Part shown: positions 16,827 through 24,406 of the stretch, piece by piece
How positions within the stretch are numbered: position 1 is the first letter of the stretch
Layout: the number at the start of each line of letters is the position of its first letter
Source: Salisediminibacterium halotolerans
GTDB lineage: Bacteria; Bacillota; Bacilli; Bacillales; Salisediminibacteriaceae
Assembly (NCBI RefSeq): GCF_003814815.1
Contig: NZ_RKQQ01000001.1
Span: forward strand, 584,176-648,175
Reading direction: 5' to 3'
Length of the DNA stretch: 64,000 bases
Position numbers and translations under genes: made by a program
The notes under the pieces: model-generated
Told to the model about the DNA's origin: nothing
The model's database searches: none
Seen by the model: the letters and a program-made list of their open reading frames with translations, nothing else

Positions 16827-16923
16827 CGTTAGCCTCCTAAAACATCTTTCCCGGTATTCATCAAGTACATAGATTCGTGAAACAAACGCGTGAAGATCAT
16901 TTTCTCTCTTTAAAGACATACAA

Positions 16924-16966
16924 ACGGATTTCCTTTATGTCTGTCAGACATCGTCCGGAAATCCGT
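16924..16966 (-). promoter_or_regulatory. Nested inverted repeat in the leader of the BCCT gene
   Basis: The outer arms ACGGATTTCC (16924-16933) and GGAAATCCGT (16957-16966) pair perfectly. Inside lies a second perfect palindrome ATGTCTG-T-CAGACAT (16937-16951). The element lies about 98 bases upstream of the BCCT start codon. It could be an operator or an RNA hairpin. Apart from this, the 470-base divergent gap 16827-17296 shows only weak promoter-like strings. Confidence 0.55.
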
Positions 16967-17227
16967 CAATTTGCTGTATATACCTGATTTACAGGAAATA
17001 TTCGAGCATTGCACACAGATGACAATACCATAACAATCGCGTGTCAACAAATAACAAAGAGGTACGAAAAGTGGCGTTATAACGAGAAATAATAAGGATA
17101 TCACAAATGATTGCATACATTCCGCTTATATAAGCCTGCAAAAAGTGTCAAAACTGTTGTTCCATTCTGGTCTGTTTCGTATAGGAGAAAACTGCCGGTT
17201 GAAACGAATGCGTCACCGTGGTCTGCA

Positions 17228-17255
17228 TTGTTTCTGCAAACATTCGTTTTACAAT
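17228..17255 (+). promoter_or_regulatory. Weak candidate promoter of the CWB2-like lipoprotein
   Basis: TTGTTT, 16-base spacer, TACAAT, about 40 bases upstream of the start codon. The -35 is poor. Confidence 0.35.
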
Positions 17256-17296
17256 TCAACTGTATTAAAAACGTCGTAGAAAGAGGAGGAATTAAC

Positions 17297-18616
17297 ATGA
17301 AAAAGTTCGTTTCACGATCCGCAGCTTTGTCTTTGCCTTTGTTTTTCGCAGCCTGTGCTGATAATGAGCCTGCCGAAAATCAAGCTGATGACAATGCCGA
17401 TTCTGACAATCAGCAATATGACATGAGCAGCAATGAAGAGACAGCTGAGGAAAACATGAACAATCATAATAACGAAGGAAATAACGGGAGCGGACACGGA
17501 CACGATGAAGAGCAGCATGAAGAATTTGCATCCGAGCCGGATTCGATTAACGAGGAGGCAAACGCCGATCTTCGTCATCAGCAGACGAAAAATGTCACGC
17601 GGATGGATACAGACAGCCCAAGCGATATGGCCTTATATATTTCACAGCTCGTTTGGCCCGCCACACATGAAGACAATCAACCGGGGACGGTCATTTTAGC
17701 TCCGGAAGACGAATGGCAAAAGTCATTAGCCGCAACGACACTGATTCATCACCCGAATGACGGCCCGGTCCTGTTGATGGAGGACGGAATGATTTCAGCA
17801 GAAACGATCAATGAAATTGAGCGGTTAAACCCAAAGGGAAATGAGAACGGGACCGAGGTAATGATTATGGGTTCAGCTGAAGAGGAAACCCTCTCAGAGC
17901 TCGACAATTATGCAACCGAACATTTTGATACAGAATCCGTTCCTGAATTTACCGCGGAAATCGATGAGTATTTTGCCGAACTCAGCGGAGAGGCCCCAGA
18001 AACGGTCTTCATTGCCTCTTCGGAAGAGGAAGCACAGCTGTTTTCTTTAATTACCGGCAGCTGGATTGCCCATATGGACGAGCCGCTTCTGTATGTTGAT
18101 GATGACGGCGTTCCCGATGCGACAGCCGAAGCATTAGAAGCAAGAGACGGCGACGCTTCCATGTACGTATTCGGAACCGAAGAACTTATTTCTGAAGACA
18201 CGCTGAATGAACTGAATGAGTACGGCGATGTTGACCGAATCGCAGGCGAAACCCCTGAAGAGATGAGCATCGAATTTGCCAAATACCGTTCCGACGATGA
18301 ATTAGTCGGCTGGGGCCAGGAAGAACCCGGTCATGGGCTGAATTTTGTATCAACCGAAAATCCTCAGTTTGCCATCAGCGGATCGGCGCTCGGACATTTA
18401 GGCAAACATGCACCGCTGATTTGGCTCGAAGACGGTGAAATCAGTGCGTCGCTCTATGAATATATGGCGGAGATTCGCCCGGTTTTTGAAGATGATCCGA
18501 TGGACGGCCCTTATAACCATGCGTATTTGTTAGCCAGCCAAGAGACCGTGCCGTTTCAAACGCAAGGCATTATTGATGAAAAGCTGGAAATCTATGGCGA
18601 GCACGGCGGTCACTGA
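17297..18616 (+). CDS. Acidic lipoprotein with CWB2-like repeats
   Basis: A 439-residue lipoprotein with lipobox FAAC (Cys20) and a long Asp/Glu/Asn/His-rich linker (20-85). Three diverged repeats of the cell-wall-binding type 2 fold follow. The clearest is MYVFGTEELISEDTLNELNE followed by VDRIAGETPEEM, which matches the CWB2 pattern (hydrophobic strand, G, ISDxVxxxL, RIAG-x-R/T). The start is ATG at 17297 with AGAGGAGGA. CWB2 repeats in other Firmicutes bind anionic wall polymers. With an N-terminal lipid anchor this protein could link membrane and wall, which is inference. Monocistronic. Confidence 0.75.
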   Translation: MKKFVSRSAALSLPLFFAACADNEPAENQADDNADSDNQQYDMSSNEETAEENMNNHNNEGNNGSGHGHDEEQHEEFASEPDSINEEANADLRHQQTKNVTRMDTDSPSDMALYISQLVWPATHEDNQPGTVILAPEDEWQKSLAATTLIHHPNDGPVLLMEDGMISAETINEIERLNPKGNENGTEVMIMGSAEEETLSELDNYATEHFDTESVPEFTAEIDEYFAELSGEAPETVFIASSEEEAQLFSLITGSWIAHMDEPLLYVDDDGVPDATAEALEARDGDASMYVFGTEELISEDTLNELNEYGDVDRIAGETPEEMSIEFAKYRSDDELVGWGQEEPGHGLNFVSTENPQFAISGSALGHLGKHAPLIWLEDGEISASLYEYMAEIRPVFEDDPMDGPYNHAYLLASQETVPFQTQGIIDEKLEIYGEHGGH

Positions 18617-18628
18617 TTCGTGAAATAA

Positions 18629-18672
18629 GTAAGCCGCGCAGCTCTCCTCCGACGCCTCTGGGAAAGCAAGAG
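18629..18672 (+). repeat. Truncated copy C of the terminator-associated repeat
   Basis: GTAAGCCGCGCAGC (18629-18642) and CCTCCGACGCCTCTGGGAAA with GCAAGAG (18646-18672) match the arm and start of module 2 of copies A and B. The rest of the element is missing and a terminator hairpin follows directly. Confidence 0.7.
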
Positions 18673-18704
18673 GATCAGCATTAGCGCTGATCCTCTCTTT
18701 TCTT
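18669..18704 (+). terminator. Intrinsic terminator between convergent genes
   Basis: Perfect 11-bp arms AGAGGATCAGC / GCTGATCCTCT (18669-18679, 18686-18696) are followed by CTTTTCTT. It separates the lipoprotein gene from convergent rlmH. Confidence 0.75.
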
Positions 18705-18713
18705 ACAGTCAAG

Positions 18714-19193
18714 CTATTTGTGATACGGCTCTCCGCGGTTGATTTTAAACGCGCGGTAAATTTGCTCGAGCAAAATCAGCCGCATGAGCTGATGCGGGAA
18801 AGTCATCGCAGAAAACGACAATGACTGATCGGCCCGTTTCATGACACTTTCAGACAAACCGACCGAACCGCCGATCACAAACGTCAGTTTGCTCTTCCCG
18901 TGTGTCGTCAGCTGATCGATTTCTTTTGCAAGCCGCTCAGAACTCCATTGCTTTCCATCAATCGCCAAGGCGGTCACGTAATCATCCTTGTGGATTTTTT
19001 GCAAAATCCGTTCGCCTTCTTTTTCCTGGACCTGTTTGATTTCCGTTTCACTCATTTGTTCCGGCGCTTTTTCATCGGCAACTTCAATGTGCTCGACCGT
19101 CGCAAAAGCGGACAGGCGTTTCGTATATTCGTCAATTCCCTGTTTTAAGTATTTTTCTTTCAGTTTTCCGACGGCAATGAGTTTGATTTTCAT
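18714..19193 (-). CDS. rlmH: 23S rRNA pseudouridine-1915 N3-methyltransferase RlmH
   Basis: A 159-residue SPOUT methyltransferase of the usual length. N-terminal [19 protein letters not shown] and C-terminal [30 protein letters not shown] and INRGEPYHK are the family signatures forming the trefoil-knot SAM site. It methylates pseudouridine 1915 in helix 69 of 23S rRNA on assembled 70S ribosomes. It lies downstream of walRKHIJ-htrC, as in most Bacilli (yydA in B. subtilis). A cluster of DnaA boxes lies just upstream. Confidence 0.97.
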   Translation of the reverse strand: MKIKLIAVGKLKEKYLKQGIDEYTKRLSAFATVEHIEVADEKAPEQMSETEIKQVQEKEGERILQKIHKDDYVTALAIDGKQWSSERLAKEIDQLTTHGKSKLTFVIGGSVGLSESVMKRADQSLSFSAMTFPHQLMRLILLEQIYRAFKINRGEPYHK

Positions 19194-19215
19194 GTTCGCA
19201 TCCTTTCTTCACAGG

Positions 19216-19345
19216 TTATCCACAGAAGTTATCCACATATGCACATTGTTTCCCGTTGAATTTCCGAGCACGGACGGCCTGGCACAGAAGAAATCTGTGG
19301 ATATTCACAAAAGTGCCCCCGAGTGAATTTCATTTATGTGGATAA
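19216..19345. promoter_or_regulatory. DnaA-box cluster upstream of rlmH
   Basis: Perfect TTATCCACA at 19216-19224 and 19229-19237, a perfect inverted box TGTGGATAA at 19337-19345, and a one-mismatch box TGTGGATAT at about 19293-19301, all in the 190-base gap between rlmH and the CxxH/CxxC gene. From memory, the equivalent yydA region of B. subtilis is one of the DnaA-bound clusters outside oriC. Confidence 0.75.
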
Positions 19346-19383
19346 ACTTGTTTACAACTCTGTGCACAAGCACTGAATAACTT

Positions 19384-19539
19384 TTACTGTTCGCGTTTTT
19401 CCACAACATAGGCTGCTTTTTCTCCGCAAAAAAAACACGCTTCGTCACGATCGGTTTTTTCCATCTCCGGCGGCAATCCGCCGTCTTCAACACACTCTTC
19501 AAGCGCTTCGCCAATATGCTCTGCACAGCTGTATAACAT
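19384..19539 (-). CDS. CxxH/CxxC small protein (YyzF-like)
   Basis: A 51-residue protein with two metal-ligand pairs, CAEH (residues 5-8) and CFFC (35-38), typical of the small CxxH/CxxC zinc-ribbon-like family located between htrC and rlmH in Bacilli. ATG at 19539 with AAGGAGG 7 bases upstream, preferred over an earlier in-frame codon without SD. The function is unknown. Confidence 0.82.
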   Translation of the reverse strand: MLYSCAEHIGEALEECVEDGGLPPEMEKTDRDEACFFCGEKAAYVVEKREQ

Positions 19540-19593
19540 GATTTTGCCTCCTTCGATCCGAACTAAGTCAGTTACGTTCAGTCTAACAAAAAA

Positions 19594-19615
19594 AGAAGGA
19601 GCAGACACTCCCTCT
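19594..19615 (-). terminator. Left target duplication of repeat copy B, distal terminator half
   Basis: AGAAGGAGCAGACACTCCCT with two more bases is identical over 22 bp to 20038-20059. On the minus strand it reads GGGAG-TGTCTG-CTCC followed by TTCTTTTTTT, so this copy keeps the T-run of the original htrC terminator. Confidence 0.7.
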
Positions 19616-20037
19616 CAAAGTGTTGACAAAGTCATGACATCATTAAATGTCATGTTAAAAGGAACGGATGACGACGCATCGTCCGGCTTCTTTCACCTGA
19701 AGGTATCACTGCGACATCGGCTCAAAAAGACTTCGCCGTGTCTTACTAGTCCGCGGGCGAGCACCGAGCCGATTCGGGCTGATGCCCTGTAGGGTCTCGT
19801 CTATCCCGCTATCCCGCAGGAGAAAGCCGGGATGCTGGGTCACCCTCTTTTTTGAAGCGAGTGTATTAATAAAAAAGAAGCCATGCATCCACTCCTCCGA
19901 CGCCTCCGGGAAAGCAAGAGACGAAGATCCGGATTCGGCGGCCTCAGGCCGCCAAATACTAGCTGAGTCCTTGCCCGGGGCAAGCGGAGGATAGTGGATT
20001 CATGGCTGACATAAAAATATAGTTTATCTGCAGTCTG
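19616..20037 (+). mobile_element. Terminator-inserted non-coding repeat element, copy B
   Basis: A 422-bp non-coding copy of the element at 8701-9080, in opposite orientation. It keeps module 1 (GTCATGACATC near 19631, GGATGACGACGCATCGTCCG near 19664, AAGCCGGGATGCTGGGTCA near 19824) and module 2 (CCTCCGACGCCTCCGGGAAA near 19893, the GCGGCCTCAGGCCGC palindrome near 19939, CCTTGCCCGGGGCAAGCGGA near 19969). Relative to copy A it has an extra segment of about 48 bp after CGGCTTCTTTC. The flanks of module 2 differ from copy A yet remain complementary (GCCATG-ATCCACT with AGTGGAT-CATGGC). A 22-bp perfect direct repeat of the htrC terminator flanks it. Confidence 0.8.
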
Positions 20038-20059
20038 AGAAGGAGCAGACACTCCCTCT
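20038..20059 (-). terminator. Right target duplication of repeat copy B, htrC-proximal
   Basis: Identical 22 bp to 19594-19615, 9 bases after the htrC stop. Its T-run has been replaced by element sequence (CTCCTTCTCAGACTG), so termination here is probably weakened. Confidence 0.7.
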
Positions 20060-20067
20060 TTCAACCA

Positions 20068-21330
20068 TTACGGCTGCTCTTCAAACACTTCGCGTGCGAG
20101 TGTTATGTCGGTTGTCTGTTCTTCACCGTCACGGTAGAACGTGACATCGAGCGTGTCATCCACATCCGATTCGTTATATAAATACCGGCGCAGATCGTTC
20201 GCATCGGATATTTCCTCATCATCAAGACCGACAATTACATCGCCGGTTTCTAATCCGCCTTCTTCAGCCGGACTGCCGCCTTCAACATCCTCGACGAGCA
20301 CACCGCCGGTCACATCGTCGGGAAGGTTAAACTCTTCTTCCCAAAATGCGCTCGGGATCTCCTGCATCGAACGAAGAACAATGCCCATTTGCGGACGGAG
20401 CACTTCGCCGTGCTCCTCTAAATCTTCTATCGTCGGCAGAACAACTGAGGTCGGGATCGCAAACCCGATGCCTTCAACAGCTTGCTGGGCGATTTTCATC
20501 GAATTGATTCCGATCACTTCACCGTGAATATTTAACAGCGCGCCGCCGCTATTGCCCGGATTAATCGCTGCATCGGTTTGCAAAACTTGCGCGTCCCAAT
20601 CCGTTTGTCCCGTTCCGGTTAAATCAATCGGGATCGTCCGGTCAACGGCGCTGATGATCCCTAACGTCACTGAACCTTCAAACGCGAGCGGATTGCCGAT
20701 CGCAATCGCCGGTTCGCCCGTTTGCAGCTGGTCGGAATCACCGAAATCAGCCGTCGTATCAATGCCGTCTGCATCGATTGTCAATACAGCTAAATCCGTC
20801 AGCACATCTTCGCCGACGATTTCCGCTTCGACTCGAGATCCGTCATTTAGAGTCACTTCAATATCACTCGATCCGACCGTTGCTCCTTCAATCACATGCT
20901 GATTTGTCACAACGTATGCCCGGTCACCTTCAATTTTATAAATAACACCGGAACCTGTACCTTCCGGTTCTTCATCCGGACTCTCTTGCTCCGGCATAAA
21001 AAAGCCGCCTTCTTCATGAATCTGCATATTAACGACGCCGACAACCGCATCTTCGACTTTAGCAACCGCCTCGCTCACTTCTGATGCCGGTTCGATTTCA
21101 GCCGATTCAGCCGGCGTATCGCCGTCGTCTTCCGCTTCTTCTGCTTCCGCAGGATCACTATCGGCCGGCGCTATCGTGTAGGGAAGAAGCCCCTGACCGG
21201 CAAGAACCGGTATCGTGAACACGACAATCAACGCGCCGATAACCGCGCCGATTAAACCGTATATGCCTGATCGATTCGATTTTTCGCTGCGCTTTTTTCC
21301 TTCGTTTGTGTGCTGATCATAATAACCCAT
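20068..21330 (-). CDS. htrC: HtrA/DegP-type serine protease with PDZ domain
   Basis: A 420-residue membrane-anchored protease. One N-terminal membrane helix (about 25-45) is followed by an acidic linker (55-85), a trypsin-like domain with the triad His145 (TNQHVIEG), Asp179 (LTDLAVL) and Ser261 (NPGNSGGAL), and a C-terminal PDZ domain (about 320-410). The start is ATG at 21330 (MGYYDQHT) behind AGGAG. It lies immediately after walJ, as htrC (yycK) does in B. subtilis, and degrades misfolded envelope proteins. The terminator downstream is split by repeat copy B. Confidence 0.93.
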   Translation of the reverse strand: MGYYDQHTNEGKKRSEKSNRSGIYGLIGAVIGALIVVFTIPVLAGQGLLPYTIAPADSDPAEAEEAEDDGDTPAESAEIEPASEVSEAVAKVEDAVVGVVNMQIHEEGGFFMPEQESPDEEPEGTGSGVIYKIEGDRAYVVTNQHVIEGATVGSSDIEVTLNDGSRVEAEIVGEDVLTDLAVLTIDADGIDTTADFGDSDQLQTGEPAIAIGNPLAFEGSVTLGIISAVDRTIPIDLTGTGQTDWDAQVLQTDAAINPGNSGGALLNIHGEVIGINSMKIAQQAVEGIGFAIPTSVVLPTIEDLEEHGEVLRPQMGIVLRSMQEIPSAFWEEEFNLPDDVTGGVLVEDVEGGSPAEEGGLETGDVIVGLDDEEISDANDLRRYLYNESDVDDTLDVTFYRDGEEQTTDITLAREVFEEQP

Positions 21331-21454
21331 CGCCCTCACGCTCCTAGATAACAAGATAACTCTAATCTTATTTTACTGAAAATTCAATTTCAGCGTCTAA
21401 TTGTAAGGCTTCAATCTTGAAATTTTACATAACCTCTCACACTGAACCATTTTT

Positions 21455-22249
21455 TCAGACAATTCTAAGCGGAGTAGGCTGATACGGATCTGTGTCTTGC
21501 AGGCGCACGGCAGCTTGGGTATCAATATCATGCTGATTCAGCGTCTGTTCAACGGTCATCCGGGCTAAGTCTTTCATGTTGTTGTCCAAACTTAAATGAG
21601 CCAAATACACATTCATCCGCCTGTCTTTGACGATATCGGCAAGAGCTGTACCGGCATCCGCATTGGATACATGCCCTTCGTCGCCTAAAATGCGCCGCTT
21701 CACACTCCAAGGATACTTGCCCATCCTCAGCATATCCATATCATGATTCGATTCAAAAATCAGTGTATCCGCTTCTTTCGCCATTCCGGCCATATGATCG
21801 CTCACATACCCTGTATCGGTTAAAATCATCAATTGTTTTCCGGCATGATAAAAGGAAAAAAACATCGGGTCAGCCGCATCATGCGAAACACCGAACGACT
21901 CAACAGCTAAATCTTCAAACGACCATGATTTCCCCCGTTCTGCGTGAAAACGCAAATCGGACGGGATCGAGCCAATACTTTTTTCCATCGCATTCCACGT
22001 CTTTTCGTTGGCGTAGATCGGCAGCTGATAACGCCGGGAAAGAATACCGACACCTTTAATATGATCACTGTGTTCATGCGAAACGAGAATTCCGTCGATC
22101 TCGCTCGGCGACACGCCGATTTGCTTCAACGACGATTCGATTTTTTTTCCGCTCAAACCGGCATCGACTAATAAACGCTGTTTTCCCGTTTCAAGATAAA
22201 TTGCGTTTCCTGTACTCCCGCTTGCGAGTATACTGAACTTAAAGCTCAT
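21455..22249 (-). CDS. walJ: WalJ, metallo-beta-lactamase-fold exonuclease-like protein
   Basis: A 264-residue cytosolic MBL-fold protein, the same length as B. subtilis YycJ. Metal motif VSHEHSDH near residue 57-64, with further ligands in LILTDTGYVSDH, FESNHD and LAHLSLDNN. The start is ATG at 22249, 8 bases after the walI stop codon, with the GGAG of the walI end as SD. It belongs to the walRKHIJ operon. The family has 5'-3' exonuclease activity and has been linked to DNA repair or coordination of division with replication. Confidence 0.94.
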   Translation of the reverse strand: MSFKFSILASGSTGNAIYLETGKQRLLVDAGLSGKKIESSLKQIGVSPSEIDGILVSHEHSDHIKGVGILSRRYQLPIYANEKTWNAMEKSIGSIPSDLRFHAERGKSWSFEDLAVESFGVSHDAADPMFFSFYHAGKQLMILTDTGYVSDHMAGMAKEADTLIFESNHDMDMLRMGKYPWSVKRRILGDEGHVSNADAGTALADIVKDRRMNVYLAHLSLDNNMKDLARMTVEQTLNQHDIDTQAAVRLQDTDPYQPTPLRIV

Positions 22250-22257
22250 ATCGTCTT

Positions 22258-23046
22258 TCACTCCATCGATTGTATCGTTTGCAGTTCTCCTTGCTGTGCA
22301 TCGACGAAAAACCATTCATCGTCTGCTTCGATTCGCCAAACCGGCGCATATACTTGAAAATCTGCATCCGGCTCGACCAAACTGTAATACCTCAGTTCAG
22401 CGTCTTCAACAACCGTATTCATTCGAATATGCTGCTGGTTAAACAGTCTCTCAACCACTTCAATCGGTGACAAAAGCTCCTGCACCCTGTCTTGCTCGGA
22501 AACATTTACCATCGTTTGCAAGTACGCCTGCACTTGCATATCTTCGTTTAAATGGAGCACCACATGATAATTTTCACGTTCATACTCGTCAATTTTTCGG
22601 CCTTCATGCGTCTGATAAAGCCCAATATAATCTTCTTCCTCATTGTATTCAGCGATCTCATACTGTTCGCCTTCATAAATATACTGTTGAGTAAACGCAT
22701 CAACGCTTGCTGATAAATTCGCGTCTACAAGCTGATACGGCTGCTCTAACAGCGAATAAATCGTGTGTTCATTTAACATTTCGATATCTTGTCTTTCCGT
22801 TTCTTGAGCCAAAAACCGTTCGTCAAACGTACGCGGCGAGACCGTAATCGGTCCGGCTTCAATATTTTCATCTTCATCATCGAATCTCATTTCAATGTTG
22901 TTCGTTTCAAGGCGGTCCTCTAACGTTGTCTCCGTCATTACCGCTAAATTATCTCCGGACATTTTACTGTAAAGCTGAAAGCCAAGAAAGATATTTAACA
23001 AAAGAAACGTTACGATAAAAATCGATTTTGTCTTACTCCAATCCAT
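22258..23046 (-). CDS. walI: WalI, negative regulator of WalK
   Basis: 262 residues. One N-terminal membrane helix (about 7-26, SIFIVTFLLLNIFLGFQL) and an acidic extracytoplasmic YycI domain. It overlaps the 3' end of walH by 14 bases and ends 8 bases before walJ, so translation is coupled. With WalH it forms a membrane complex that dampens the WalK kinase. Confidence 0.93.
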   Translation of the reverse strand: MDWSKTKSIFIVTFLLLNIFLGFQLYSKMSGDNLAVMTETTLEDRLETNNIEMRFDDEDENIEAGPITVSPRTFDERFLAQETERQDIEMLNEHTIYSLLEQPYQLVDANLSASVDAFTQQYIYEGEQYEIAEYNEEEDYIGLYQTHEGRKIDEYERENYHVVLHLNEDMQVQAYLQTMVNVSEQDRVQELLSPIEVVERLFNQQHIRMNTVVEDAELRYYSLVEPDADFQVYAPVWRIEADDEWFFVDAQQGELQTIQSME

Positions 23047-24406
23047 CCGCAGTCACCTCCGGATCGTCACTGTCATCCCGCTCATGCATCTCCAGCTCGA
23101 TCCAGCGGTCGCGGACTAAAACAAACCAGCTCGGTTCAAAAGCCGAAAACGACCGGTTGCGATTCATATAATGACCGATCTGTATATCTTGCACCTCATC
23201 AACTGCAAACGATTCATTCTCTTCAATAAACGTTTCAACTTCACTGAACGGAGCGAGTTCCCGGTCCGTTTCCGTATCAATCGGCTCTTCAGCCAATTGA
23301 TAAAGCGGACGGGTATACTCGGTGATGTCTTCGCCTCTTCGTTCCATTTCCATCATATAATACTCCGATTGATTCGTATTCGAAGACATGACGGGAATCC
23401 CATCAACATGCATCCGGTAAGATACATGTTCTTCTGTGTCATATTCGGTAAAATCATCCCAATAAAACGTATCCGTCCAACCGGAATGTCCGTTTACAAA
23501 CGACCTCGTATCATCGATAATATGATCGTCTCCGGCCCTGATGCCATTATGCACATCCGTTTGCGAAAACGACAGAATCATGCCGTCATCGAGAATATGC
23601 ATCATACGATTGCCGTCCGTATAGGCATTTTCATTGCCTGTTTGATGATATTCTTCAACGAAATCCGGATCGCTGAACAGCACTTGCCGAAACGCTTGCG
23701 GCGATAGATCCGTCGTCTCGTACGTATATTGATTCACCGTCAGTTCTTCTGTCAGTACATACCGGACTTGTTGAAACTCAGATTCCGGATCCTCTTCAAA
23801 TACCCGCGGTTCTGCTGAAGCGCTCGCTCCTTCACCGGACTCCCGGATATCATCAAGCTGTCCTGCTGAAATATCCGTATCAGCTTCATAGATTTGTTCA
23901 TGTTCGATATCAACAAACTGCAGCACGACCTCAGCGCCGACGGATGAATCATTCTCGGCAGCGACCAAACGGTCAATCTGTTCCAGCGGCAAATCGTTAT
24001 CTTCAATCGTTAAAATCTCTTCCATAATCTCGCCCGGAACCGCTTCGTCAAAAATAAGCTCAATCGCATTATCAATCGACCGGTCAAGCGAAGGCGCATT
24101 ATGATTTCCCCGCTGTACCAAGTAATCGATTTCGACATCTTGCAGTTCATCGAGAACCGTTTTATAAAGGTTATCTTTCGAGGAAATATAATCAATGTTT
24201 TCCCCTTGATGAGAAATCACTTCGCGCGGATGGATCACAGCGCTCAAGGAGCGCGATTCACCGATATCTTCTATTTCAACATACGACTCATCCGGTTCCT
24301 CATTGGTCGAGCGATAATCAGGCTGATATGACCAAAGCATCCAAGTCATAACGATGCTTGATACGATTAACACCCACAATACACCTGTTTTGATCATTTC
24401 AATCAT
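23033..24406 (-). CDS. walH: WalH, negative regulator of WalK
   Basis: 457 residues with one N-terminal membrane helix (about 8-26) and a very acidic extracytoplasmic YycH domain. Its start overlaps the walK stop by four bases (ATGA). The position and size match YycH. It interacts with WalI and WalK in the membrane to restrain WalK. Confidence 0.94.
   Translation of the reverse strand: MIEMIKTGVLWVLIVSSIVMTWMLWSYQPDYRSTNEEPDESYVEIEDIGESRSLSAVIHPREVISHQGENIDYISSKDNLYKTVLDELQDVEIDYLVQRGNHNAPSLDRSIDNAIELIFDEAVPGEIMEEILTIEDNDLPLEQIDRLVAAENDSSVGAEVVLQFVDIEHEQIYEADTDISAGQLDDIRESGEGASASAEPRVFEEDPESEFQQVRYVLTEELTVNQYTYETTDLSPQAFRQVLFSDPDFVEEYHQTGNENAYTDGNRMMHILDDGMILSFSQTDVHNGIRAGDDHIIDDTRSFVNGHSGWTDTFYWDDFTEYDTEEHVSYRMHVDGIPVMSSNTNQSEYYMMEMERRGEDITEYTRPLYQLAEEPIDTETDRELAPFSEVETFIEENESFAVDEVQDIQIGHYMNRNRSFSAFEPSWFVLVRDRWIELEMHERDDSDDPEVTADGLE

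Noticed and set aside
19616..20037. Group II intron remnant at the terminator
   Set aside because: Terminator targeting recalls IIC introns, but target duplications and terminal inverted repeats are not expected for an intron and no domain V-like hairpin or reverse transcriptase was recognised.
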